NCBI GenBank assembly: GCA_964390645.1
Contig: CAYMLL010000282.1
Location: 1-10,187 of the forward strand
Direction of reading: 5' to 3'
Origin: CAYMLL01 sp964390645
GTDB taxonomy: Bacteria; Planctomycetota; UBA8108
DNA: 10,187 nucleotides
Below, one piece after another: positions 1-6,361 of this stretch (position 1 is its first letter; each line of letters opens with the position of its first letter). The translations under genes were made by a program, and so were the position numbers. The notes under the pieces are model-generated. The model was not told where the DNA came from. It searched no databases and saw only the letters and a list, made by a program, of their open reading frames with translations.

Positions 1-437
1 CCTCGCCCTGCGAGGGCCGCGTCGGCGGTGTGAGGAGCGAACGCGAGGTCAAAGTTGAGGAAGAGACGGTCGACGAGCACGGGGTCGCCGCCCGCAAGCG
101 GCACGCGGAAGATCCGATGGCCCGAGCTCTCGCCGAAGTAGACACTGTCGGCGTCCGGCGCCAGCCTGAGGAAGGAGCCGAAGACGGAGGGCTCGAAGCG
201 GGCGATCACGGTGTTGACGTCGTCGAGGGTCGAGCGGATCTCGTCGTTCTCGTAGATCAGGCGTTCGCCGTTCGGACCGTACTCGAGGCCCCCGACCTGC
301 CGCTCGAACGGCAACGAGGCGTCCAGTGTGAAGACACGCCGCGACTCGAAGCCCGAGGGGATCTCGAGCAGAGGCTGTGCCAGAGCCGGGGCGCAGGCGG
401 TGACCGCCGCCACGAGGTGAGTGACGCGTCGAAACAC
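1..437 (-). CDS. Exported beta-propeller-like protein under a cobalamin riboswitch (5' part only)
   Basis: The frame opens with GTG at 437-435 and stays open to the left edge, giving about 145 residues; the C-terminus is missing. An AAGGAGGG-type ribosome site lies a few bases upstream and supports this start. The N-terminus is a short signal peptide (positive residues 3-4, hydrophobic stretch 8-14). It offers two cleavage sites: a lipobox-like V-T-A-C ending at Cys15, or an A-L-A/Q signal peptidase I site at 20/21, so it may be a lipoprotein or soluble. The mature part has beta-propeller character: short strands, a GG-x-EYGPNGERLIY segment near residue 48, and a blade-like stretch around residues 95-125 containing VYFGESSGHRIFRVPLAGG. 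I do not recognise a named family. The leader carries a canonical cobalamin riboswitch, so expression should fall when B12 is plentiful. By analogy with BtuG, a B12-binding surface propeller of Bacteroides, it could bind corrinoids. That is inference from context, not from residues. Confidence 0.72.
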   Translation of the reverse strand, partial: MFRRVTHLVAAVTACAPALAQPLLEIPSGFESRRVFTLDASLPFERQVGGLEYGPNGERLIYENDEIRSTLDDVNTVIARFEPSVFGSFLRLAPDADSVYFGESSGHRIFRVPLAGGDPVLVDRLFLNFDLAFAPHTADAALAGR

Positions 438-442
438 CGGGT

Positions 443-465
443 CCCTCCTTCTCCGTGAAAGGGAG
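443..465 (-). promoter_or_regulatory. Hairpin masking the Shine-Dalgarno of the riboswitch-controlled gene
   Basis: On the minus strand CTCCCUUUC (465-457) can pair with GAAGGAGGG (451-443) around a five-base loop. This gives about eight of nine positions paired, including two G-U pairs and one mismatch. The 3' arm is the ribosome-binding site, 5-6 bases before the GTG at 437. This is the expected expression platform of a translation-controlling cobalamin riboswitch. No U-tract follows, so termination is less likely. The fold was drawn by eye. Confidence 0.5.
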
Positions 466-521
466 CCAGCCTTCGGGGGGAGTGAGACGAAGACCCGCGA
501 GACAACGGGCGGCCTCTGTAT

Positions 522-539
522 GCCTCCTTCCCCGGAGGC
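522..539 (-). other. Perfect hairpin in the leader between riboswitch and start codon
   Basis: GCCTCC and GGAGGC form a perfect six-base-pair stem around a six-base loop, just downstream of the riboswitch aptamer. The GGAGG arm resembles a Shine-Dalgarno and the CCTCC arm could pair with the real one near 443-449. It may therefore be an alternative partner in the switch. No T-run follows, so it is not an intrinsic terminator. Confidence 0.35.
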
Positions 540-551
540 GAGAACGGAACG

Positions 552-828
552 ATCAGGCAGGTCTCCTGGCTCCTGGATCGACCCGTCCTCTTCAGACCTT
601 CCCGAACGACCACCAGCTCCGTCCCGTGGGCCACCACGGCGAGTGAGCTGTTCCGTTCAGTGGCCACACCGTCCGTTGCCGGTCGGCGTCCGCGGGCTCT
701 CGAAGCGTTGTGGGAGCTCGCAGTGAAGAGGAAGTCCCCAGTTACAGTGGCGGGGTCCGCGCCGGATTCACACCGGACTTCCCTCTTGCCGCCCCCGCCC
801 TTCGACACGAAGAACGCGGGCACCTGAT
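552..828 (-). promoter_or_regulatory. Cobalamin (B12) riboswitch, long form
   Basis: On the minus strand the conserved core is present in order: CCGGTGTGAATCCGG (776-762), the B12 box GCCACTGT (751-744), and the 3' consensus AGCCAGGAGACCTGCC (571-556). P1 closes the element: AUCAGGU (828-822) pairs with GCCUGAU (558-552), with one G-U pair. P3 is a strong stem: 787-775 pairs with 737-726 over 12 base pairs with one bulged base, and it encloses the B12 box as the family model requires. The roughly 150 bases between P3 and the 3' consensus form a large peripheral region, suggesting the adenosylcobalamin-type architecture. Ligand binding normally switches off translation or transcription downstream. 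The gene it precedes is the secreted propeller-like protein at 1-437, and no other gene lies between. Its class and ligand preference are inferred. Confidence 0.95.
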
Positions 829-839
829 ACGACGCGCAG

Positions 840-868
840 AACATAGCCCAAACGCGTCGGGTGGTCAA
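840..868 (-). promoter_or_regulatory. Sigma70-type promoter driving the riboswitch transcript
   Basis: Minus strand: -35 TTGACC (868-863), a 17-base spacer, and -10 TATGTT (845-840). Both boxes are close to consensus with ideal spacing. The expected transcript start is near 832-834, only a few bases before P1 of the riboswitch begins at 828. That agreement supports both calls. The preceding gene ends at 969, so this is an independent promoter. Confidence 0.75.
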
Positions 869-904
869 GGCGTGTGGAGTCCGGTTCCGGCCTGCGCGGT
901 CCTC

Positions 905-927
905 GTCCGGGCCCCGGGGAGCCGGAC
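905..927 (-). terminator. GC-rich hairpin after the 1411-residue gene, possible terminator
   Basis: GTCCGG and CCGGAC form a six-base-pair stem around an 11-base loop that contains CCCCGGGG. It lies about 40 bases past the TAG stop at 969-971 and before the riboswitch promoter. No T-run follows, so an intrinsic terminator is unproven; in a high-GC genome the hairpin could also be chance. Confidence 0.3.
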
Positions 928-968
928 AGCGTGTTGATCCGGGACCATCGGTGACGTCGGAGGGGGCG

Positions 969-3900
969 CTACCGGCCGCAGAGGAACTTCAACAGCTCGA
1001 TCACCTGGCGCTCGCTCGAGTTCTTCAGCAGCCCTTCGGGCATGAAGGAGTCCCTCGTTCTTGTTCGCGAGGCGACCTCGGACCTCTCGACGACGACCGT
1101 CTCCGTCAGGGTGCGCAGGGTGATGTCGCGCGCGGTCTCGCCACGCACGAGGCCGCTGAGAACCGAGCCGCCGCGAGTGACGAGCACGGTGAGCTCGAAG
1201 TCCTCGCCGACGACCGCGTTCGGGTCGAGGATGCTCTCGAGGAAGTACTCGACGCCGTTGCGTCCGGAGCCCGTGAGGTCCGGACCGAGCTGGCCCTTCT
1301 CCACGTTCCGTGAGTGGCACGGGGCGCAGATCTTCTCGAAGGTCTTGCGGCCGGCCGCGGCGTCGTAGGCCCACAGCGGAGCGTCTCGGTAGGTCTTCGA
1401 GTACCGGTCGGTCAGCGTCTGCGCGTCCGCGCTCGTGTCCCGGGTCCTGCCCCAGACCTCGGTGACCAGGGCGTTCACGCGCTCGTCGCCGAGGCTCCCG
1501 AGCTGTCGAACGTGAAAGGAGCTGAGGATTCCCCGGTTGATCTTCTTCTCGACGATCGCCTCGAGGAGGGGACGAGCGTACTGTGTCCTCGTGGAGAGCG
1601 TGCCGATCGCGAGCCGTCTCTCCGGGTCGGAGAAGGCGCTGAAGCGCTCGATCAGCGACGGCGCGATATCATCGTGACGCAACCTGGCGAGCAGCGGGAT
1701 GACGTCGCTTCGGTAGCTCTCGTCGTCCAGCAGCGAGAGAAACTGGGGCACGGAGCGCTCGTCCGTCGCGGCGGCGAGGATCTCGAACGCCCGTCGCCGC
1801 TCGGCGTCGACGGTCTCGGTGGAGATCAGAGCGCCTCTCATCTTCTGCAGGGCGGTCTCGTCCGAGAGAAGAACGCCGATACGCTCGGCGACTGCGCGGG
1901 TCGCGAGGTCAGGGTGGGCGTAGAGTCCGGTCGCGAGCGTCTTCCACTTCGGGGGCGTCGGTGACAGGTAGGTCCCCTGACGCGCGAAGTGGATCAGCTC
2001 GAGCACGTGCCGGGTCCGCTCGCTCCCGGAGTCCGCGGCGAGCAGCCCGAGGGCTCGATCGAGCCCCGCCGGAGTCCTTGCCGCGTACCACCAGACGAAG
2101 TCCCGGAGGGACGGCAGACGAGACCTTGCGGCGAACTCGAAGGCCCGTTCGGCGTTCGACGCGACGAGCGGCGCGATGCCGTACCAGATCATCCGCGGCA
2201 GGTTGGCGTCGTCGCGGTCCTCGGCGTGCGATGCGAGCCTCTGCGCCAGCGTCCAGGCCTCGGCAGCGGGAGCCGACGGCAGGTACGAGGCGATCGCCAG
2301 GCGCACGCGTGCCGACCCGTCGTCGGAGGCGAGCTCGACGAGACGCCGTCGCACACCGGGGCTCGCTGTCCGGCCGTCGGCAGCGAGGCGGACGGTCCAG
2401 GACCGGACCAGCTCGTCCGGATGCTCCAGCAGTCTCTGGTGGCTCTCGTCCGTCAGAGTCCCCAGCACGTGAAGCGTCCACATCGCGCGCAGCACGAGAG
2501 TCGCCCTGTCGTCGTCGAGCAGCTTCCGTAGCGCGGCGATCGCCCGCTCGTCGATCGATCGGGTCGTGCTGCGTTCGTGAAGCAGGCGTCGAGCCGTGCG
2601 CTCGAACCAGGCGTTCTCGTGAGTCTGCAGCCGGGCGAGTTCGAGGTCGCTCGCCGTGGCGAGATCCGTCGAGCGGGGCTCGAAGGTCGGGGTGAAGCTC
2701 ATGCGGTAGATACGGCCGTTGGTCCTGTCCCAGCGCTCCATGTGGGGGCTGTGGCAGTGCTGGCGATCGTACCAGTCGATGATGTACACGGCTCCGTCGG
2801 GGCCGTAGTCGAGATCGACGGCGACGTAGAGAGGATCGTCGACGTAGAGGAGGTCGGATCCCGCGTGCAGCGTCTCATAGCCGGAGCCACGTCGCTCGTT
2901 GACCTGCCGGTTGATACGGTGGCCGTGAAGGTTGTGGGTGAAGAGATCGCCGCGGTACTTCTCCGGCCAGTTGTCTCCGAGGTAGATCATCGTGCCGACG
3001 TGAGAGTGTCCGCCGTAGAGGGCCCGGCTGCCTCGCTTTCCGGCGCCTCCCTCGCCGTGTCCGTAGCTCGCCGACGCGCGCAGGAAGTTCCTCAGGTGTG
3101 GGGCTCCCGGCGGGTGGCTCCCGGAGACGAACGCCGCGTGGCGCGAGTTGGCCTGGTTCCAGTAGTGACCGCGCAGCACCACGTGGGTCGTCGGGCCGCC
3201 ACCCCAGTAGCTGCGGCAGTGGGTCATGAAGAGCTCACCGTGCTCGTCGAAGTCGAGCCCCCACTGGTTGCTGCCGCCGTGGGCGAAGACCTCGAAGGTC
3301 CGGCGCACGGGATGGTAGCGCCACACTCCGGCGTGTAGCCGAACGCGCTCGGACGGGGGAGTCCCGGGCCTGCCGACGAGAGACGTGTTGAAGACCCCCT
3401 GATTGCCGTAGAGCCAGCCGTCCGGTCCCCAGGTGAAGCTGTTCGGGGTCTCGTGCGTGTCCTGATAGCCCCAGCCGTCCAGCAGGACGACCGGATCGCC
3501 ATCGGGAAGGTCGTCGCGATTCGCGTCGGGTATGAAGAGCAGCTCGGGAGCGGCGCCGACCCAGGCTCCCCCGTGTCCGACCTCGAGCCCGCTGACGAGG
3601 TTGAGTCCTTCGATGAAGACCCTGCGGGTCTCGAAGCGACCGTCACCGTCGGAGTCCTCGAAGATCGATATGCGGTCCTTACCGTTTCCTGGCGGCTGCC
3701 GCTGTGGATAGCTGAAGGCCTCGGCGACCCAGAGCCGCCCGCGCTCGTCGATGGTGAACGCGATGGGCTGGAGGACGTCCGGCTCCGCGGCGATGAGCTC
3801 CGCGCGAAAGCCTTCGGGCAAGTACATGTTCGACAGGGTGCGGCGGGCCATCTCCCGTTGCGCATCGGCGGCTCGCGCCGCGTCCAGCGGGTTCCTGCGC

Positions 3901-5204
3901 AGGTGCCCCAGGAGGGGGTTCGATCGTACGCGTCGGGGCAGGGCCGCCCGCTCGAGGCCGTCGGAGAGCTCGGCGTGGAACCGGAAGTCGTCGTAGTTCA
4001 CATGTCCCCAGGGGCCGGAGTGTTCATCGACGACACGGATCGCGATCTTCTTTCCCAGGTGTCTCGAAAGATCGACGACGGTGACCTCGAGGTTCTCGTT
4101 CTGCGGGCCGGACGCGGTGTGCAGCACCTCTGTGGTCCGTGCGTCGATGATGTCGACGCGCGTCTCGTGGTGAGGTCCACCGCCGACGAGGTAGCTGGCC
4201 CAGGGGTGCGTCACGGCGAACGGAGACGACTCGAGCGTTCCCTGCACCCCGTCGCCGAGGAGCTCGTAGCCGCCGAGCCAGTAGTCGCCGACATGATCGC
4301 TCGCCTGGCCGGGGCGCCGGGGCGTCACCGTATCGCCCTGGACGGGCTGGCGCTGCCACGCCTTGCCGGTCGCCTTCCAGCCTTCGAGGGTGCCCTTCTC
4401 GAACCCGAGGTTGAGCGACTCGCCGTCGGCGCTCCTGGGCTCGGACCCGGCTCGCCGTCGCGCGCTCGGAACGGTCGGCGGGGCAGGGGGCTCGGTCTTG
4501 CCGAGCTTCTCCAGCCGCAACTCTCGAAACTCGATCTTCGCCGGGCCGGACCCCGAGTGCAGCTGCAGAGCCAGCTTGCCGGAGAAGTCGAGCTGGCCGA
4601 TCTGTTCGTCGATGAGCACCGCGGCGCGCTCGCCGTTGACGAAGGTCTCGATGCGCGGGCCCACGGCACGGACGAGGTAGTCGTTCCACTCCCCCTTGCG
4701 CACGAGCGTGCGGTAGCTCGCGGCCTCTCTGAACTTCTCGGTCCTTCGTCGTCCGTTCGCGGCGATGCTCGTCTGCGTGCCTCGCTCCGCGATGAGCCCT
4801 CGGCCGTGCTCGTCGTAGATGCGACCGAGCCAGACGGCTCCGTCGTCGATGTCCGCCTGGTAGCCCGCCGCCCCGCCGTCGGGGAGCATCCGGCAGCGGA
4901 ACTGGACACCCGAGTTGGCGCTCGGATGTCCGGAGATCCGGAACTCGAGCCGCAGCTCGAAGTCGTGCACCTCGTCTTCCCGGAAGAGGAAGAGATTGCG
5001 TCGCAGCTTCTCGCCCGCGGCGATCTCGCCGACGAGAGCACGGTTCTCGATGCGCCAGTGAGAGTCGTCGTGCCGCCAGCCGGTGAACGACTTGCCGTCG
5101 AAGATGGCCTCGGGTTCCGGGGTGGCGGACAGCTGCCGGCCTGCGAGCAAGGCGACGATCACGGCGACGAGGCAGCGGGTCGACTCGATGTGGGGGCGGA
5201 GCAT
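969..5204 (-). CDS. DUF1080 / PVC-type dehydrogenase propeller / HEAT / CxxCH cytochrome fusion protein
   Basis: This is a 1411-residue exported protein. The ATG at 5204 is preceded by GAGGAG six bases upstream, and a signal peptide spans about residues 1-27. Domains in order: DUF1080 (3-keto-disaccharide hydrolase-like) about 32-233; a Pro/Arg-rich linker; a jelly-roll-like domain about 263-410, from SLNLGFEKGTLEGW to GHVNYDDFRFH; a PVC 'putative membrane-bound dehydrogenase' propeller about 460-838, related to soluble PQQ sugar dehydrogenases, with a DSDGDG calcium-type loop at 517-522 and many His residues; alpha-helical HEAT-like repeats about 855-1250; and a C-terminal c-type heme domain about 1283-1411. 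The heme domain has CAPCH at 1293-1297, GPDLTG at 1307-1312, and Met1388 as a plausible axial ligand. Likely role: periplasmic oxidation and cleavage of sugars with electrons passed to heme. Domain families are recognised by eye; substrate, PQQ use and the ligand Met are inference. The isochorismatase-like gene lies 80 bp upstream on the same strand. Confidence 0.9.
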   Translation of the reverse strand: MLRPHIESTRCLVAVIVALLAGRQLSATPEPEAIFDGKSFTGWRHDDSHWRIENRALVGEIAAGEKLRRNLFLFREDEVHDFELRLEFRISGHPSANSGVQFRCRMLPDGGAAGYQADIDDGAVWLGRIYDEHGRGLIAERGTQTSIAANGRRRTEKFREAASYRTLVRKGEWNDYLVRAVGPRIETFVNGERAAVLIDEQIGQLDFSGKLALQLHSGSGPAKIEFRELRLEKLGKTEPPAPPTVPSARRRAGSEPRSADGESLNLGFEKGTLEGWKATGKAWQRQPVQGDTVTPRRPGQASDHVGDYWLGGYELLGDGVQGTLESSPFAVTHPWASYLVGGGPHHETRVDIIDARTTEVLHTASGPQNENLEVTVVDLSRHLGKKIAIRVVDEHSGPWGHVNYDDFRFHAELSDGLERAALPRRVRSNPLLGHLRRNPLDAARAADAQREMARRTLSNMYLPEGFRAELIAAEPDVLQPIAFTIDERGRLWVAEAFSYPQRQPPGNGKDRISIFEDSDGDGRFETRRVFIEGLNLVSGLEVGHGGAWVGAAPELLFIPDANRDDLPDGDPVVLLDGWGYQDTHETPNSFTWGPDGWLYGNQGVFNTSLVGRPGTPPSERVRLHAGVWRYHPVRRTFEVFAHGGSNQWGLDFDEHGELFMTHCRSYWGGGPTTHVVLRGHYWNQANSRHAAFVSGSHPPGAPHLRNFLRASASYGHGEGGAGKRGSRALYGGHSHVGTMIYLGDNWPEKYRGDLFTHNLHGHRINRQVNERRGSGYETLHAGSDLLYVDDPLYVAVDLDYGPDGAVYIIDWYDRQHCHSPHMERWDRTNGRIYRMSFTPTFEPRSTDLATASDLELARLQTHENAWFERTARRLLHERSTTRSIDERAIAALRKLLDDDRATLVLRAMWTLHVLGTLTDESHQRLLEHPDELVRSWTVRLAADGRTASPGVRRRLVELASDDGSARVRLAIASYLPSAPAAEAWTLAQRLASHAEDRDDANLPRMIWYGIAPLVASNAERAFEFAARSRLPSLRDFVWWYAARTPAGLDRALGLLAADSGSERTRHVLELIHFARQGTYLSPTPPKWKTLATGLYAHPDLATRAVAERIGVLLSDETALQKMRGALISTETVDAERRRAFEILAAATDERSVPQFLSLLDDESYRSDVIPLLARLRHDDIAPSLIERFSAFSDPERRLAIGTLSTRTQYARPLLEAIVEKKINRGILSSFHVRQLGSLGDERVNALVTEVWGRTRDTSADAQTLTDRYSKTYRDAPLWAYDAAAGRKTFEKICAPCHSRNVEKGQLGPDLTGSGRNGVEYFLESILDPNAVVGEDFELTVLVTRGGSVLSGLVRGETARDITLRTLTETVVVERSEVASRTRTRDSFMPEGLLKNSSERQVIELLKFLCGR

Positions 5205-5275
5205 CTCGATCTCCTCGGATCTACGGCCCGGCTCGTCAACCCCATCCGTCGCGTGGCGCGTTGGACAGGTGAGCC

Positions 5276-5295
5276 GCTCCGGGTTTACTCGGAGC
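5276..5295 (-). other. Hairpin spanning the stop codon of the isochorismatase-like gene
   Basis: GCTCCG and CGGAGC form a perfect six-base-pair stem around an eight-base loop containing the TAA stop (5287-5285). It lies at the junction with the downstream 1411-residue gene. No T-run follows. It could attenuate readthrough or stabilise the upstream message, or be chance. Confidence 0.3.
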
Positions 5296-6280
5296 GTGTT
5301 CGGGGTTCCCCTGTCGGGTCGCCACGGGTGTCCGCGCCGAAGCGGAAGGGCTCACCATCGACGACGTCGGTCGACAGGATCGTCGGGCACCAGTATTTCT
5401 CCACGTGCTCGATGACGAGGTCCGTGCCCGAGAAGTGGTCGACGAAGGGGCTCTTGCGGGAGTTGTACATCGTGTCCGTCATGTCGCGCATGAGGACGAC
5501 GTTCTTTCCGAGGGTGACCATCTGACGTATGCCGAAGGGTCGGCCGAGGACACACATGTTGAGGTGTACGCCCATCAGGACGACGTTCTCTATGCCGCGC
5601 TCGTCGAGGAGGTTCCAGGTCTCCTGGCCGTTGTCGGTTATTGCATCGCCCGGGACGATTTCGATGGTGTCGATCTGCCGCGTCCACGGGCCGTCGCCGG
5701 TCGGCAGATTGCACTTCTTCTCGCAGTCGCAGCCCATGTCCGAGTCGTCGATCGGCAAGCCCGGCTCGCGGTCCTTCTGCGGATAGCACCACTTCGTGCC
5801 CCATCGATCGTCGGTCGACAGCGGCACCGGGGTCCTGGAGAAGCTCGCGTTCCGGGCCAGGCTGCGGCCAGGCGTGTCCGCGTAAAAGTCGACCACAGAG
5901 CTCGGCGCGTGAACGATGAAGACGCCGCGGTCGCGGCCCGCCTTGACGACCTCGTTCATGCGCGGCGCCATCTCGACGACGCGACTGGCGGCGCCCTGGC
6001 ACCAGTGCGTGTCCCACATGTCGCAGATGATGAACGCGGTCTTCCCCGTTGCCCAGCTCGAGGACGAGCCGGTGCGCTCGTGGGCTCCAGCACTCGTCGC
6101 CACACGCTCCTGTTTGTGGACGGTGATTCTCTCGGAGCGGCCCGTCAAGAGACCGCACCCCGAGACCAGCAGCACAGGGACCAGCGGCACAGCGACCAGC
6201 GGCACAGCGACCAGCGGCACAGAGACCAGCAGCATGGCGACCTTGACCAGAGCCCTGTCGAACCGTCGATCACCCGGCAT
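5285..6280 (-). CDS. Isochorismatase-family cysteine hydrolase, predicted lipoprotein
   Basis: 331 residues. The ATG at 6280 was chosen because GGGAG sits about seven bases upstream and a signal peptide begins there; the open frame further upstream only runs antisense into the CotH gene. Residues 1-13 are charged, 14-39 are hydrophobic, and V-S-G-C ends at Cys42, a lipobox predicting a lipid-anchored protein. The hydrolase fold runs about 80-300: FIICDMWDTHWC holds the family Asp (D87), and VVLMGVHLNMCVLGRP holds the nucleophilic Cys (C243). The usual catalytic Lys, expected near 210 before DAITDNG, appears to be Pro or Gly. An insert carries extra cysteines C165, C184, C186 and C190. RDMTDTMYN and the EHVEKYWCPTI ending match a PVC subfamily as I remember it. 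Members of the superfamily hydrolyse amides or vinyl ethers; the substrate here is unknown. It probably shares a transcript with the gene ending at 969. Confidence 0.85.
   Translation of the reverse strand: MPGDRRFDRALVKVAMLLVSVPLVAVPLVAVPLVPVLLVSGCGLLTGRSERITVHKQERVATSAGAHERTGSSSSWATGKTAFIICDMWDTHWCQGAASRVVEMAPRMNEVVKAGRDRGVFIVHAPSSVVDFYADTPGRSLARNASFSRTPVPLSTDDRWGTKWCYPQKDREPGLPIDDSDMGCDCEKKCNLPTGDGPWTRQIDTIEIVPGDAITDNGQETWNLLDERGIENVVLMGVHLNMCVLGRPFGIRQMVTLGKNVVLMRDMTDTMYNSRKSPFVDHFSGTDLVIEHVEKYWCPTILSTDVVDGEPFRFGADTRGDPTGEPRTRSE
6164..6238 (-). repeat. Five 15-bp tandem repeats encoding the lipoprotein signal peptide core
   Basis: Five adjacent 15-base units start at 6164, 6179, 6194, 6209 and 6224. 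Units two and three are identical (GACCAGCGGCACAGC on the plus strand), the fourth differs at its last base, and the outer two diverge more. Read on the minus strand they encode AMLLV-SVPLV-AVPLV-AVPLV-PVLLV, immediately before the SGC of the lipobox. A unit gain or loss changes the hydrophobic core by five residues and keeps frame. Confidence 0.9.
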
Positions 6281-6327
6281 CGTGCCACTCCCGAATACAG
6301 TCTCTCGTTCATCTCCGGATCCGCGTC

Positions 6328-6355
6328 TTGAGACCGCGCAACGGCAGAGTAACAT
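6328..6355 (+). promoter_or_regulatory. Candidate promoter giving a leaderless CotH-protein transcript
   Basis: Plus strand: -35 TTGAGA (6328-6333, five of six consensus bases), a 16-base spacer, and -10 TAACAT (6350-6355, four of six). The expected start, about seven bases past the -10 box, falls at about 6362, which is the A of the ATG. The gene has no Shine-Dalgarno, and an in-frame TAA at 6350-6352 rules out an earlier start, so a leaderless message fits. The rest of the 81-base divergent gap shows no convincing minus-strand promoter for the isochorismatase-like gene. Confidence 0.5.
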
Positions 6356-6361
6356 GGGTGC

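Noticed and set aside
522..539. Intrinsic terminator as the riboswitch output
   Set aside because: The stem is good but no run of U follows on the minus strand; the ribosome-site hairpin at 443-465 is a better output.
257..868. 203-codon open frame on the minus strand
   Set aside because: It overlaps the promoter, riboswitch and start of the propeller-like gene in a different frame; the RNA elements explain this stretch better.
5234..5239. TTGACG as a -35 box for the 1411-residue gene
   Set aside because: The position 17 bases downstream falls on the GAGGAG ribosome site and no -10-like box is present.
3453..5525. 690-codon open frame on the plus strand
   Set aside because: It runs antisense to the well-supported 1411-residue gene and its translation shows no domain, only Val/Glu/Arg-rich filler typical of GC-rich complement frames.
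6164..6238. Short CRISPR array
   Set aside because: The 15-base units are directly adjacent with no spacers and encode a signal peptide core.
5405..6331. 308-codon open frame on the plus strand
   Set aside because: Antisense to the isochorismatase-like gene; the repeated QHRDQRHSD segment is just the complement of the 15-bp signal-peptide repeats.
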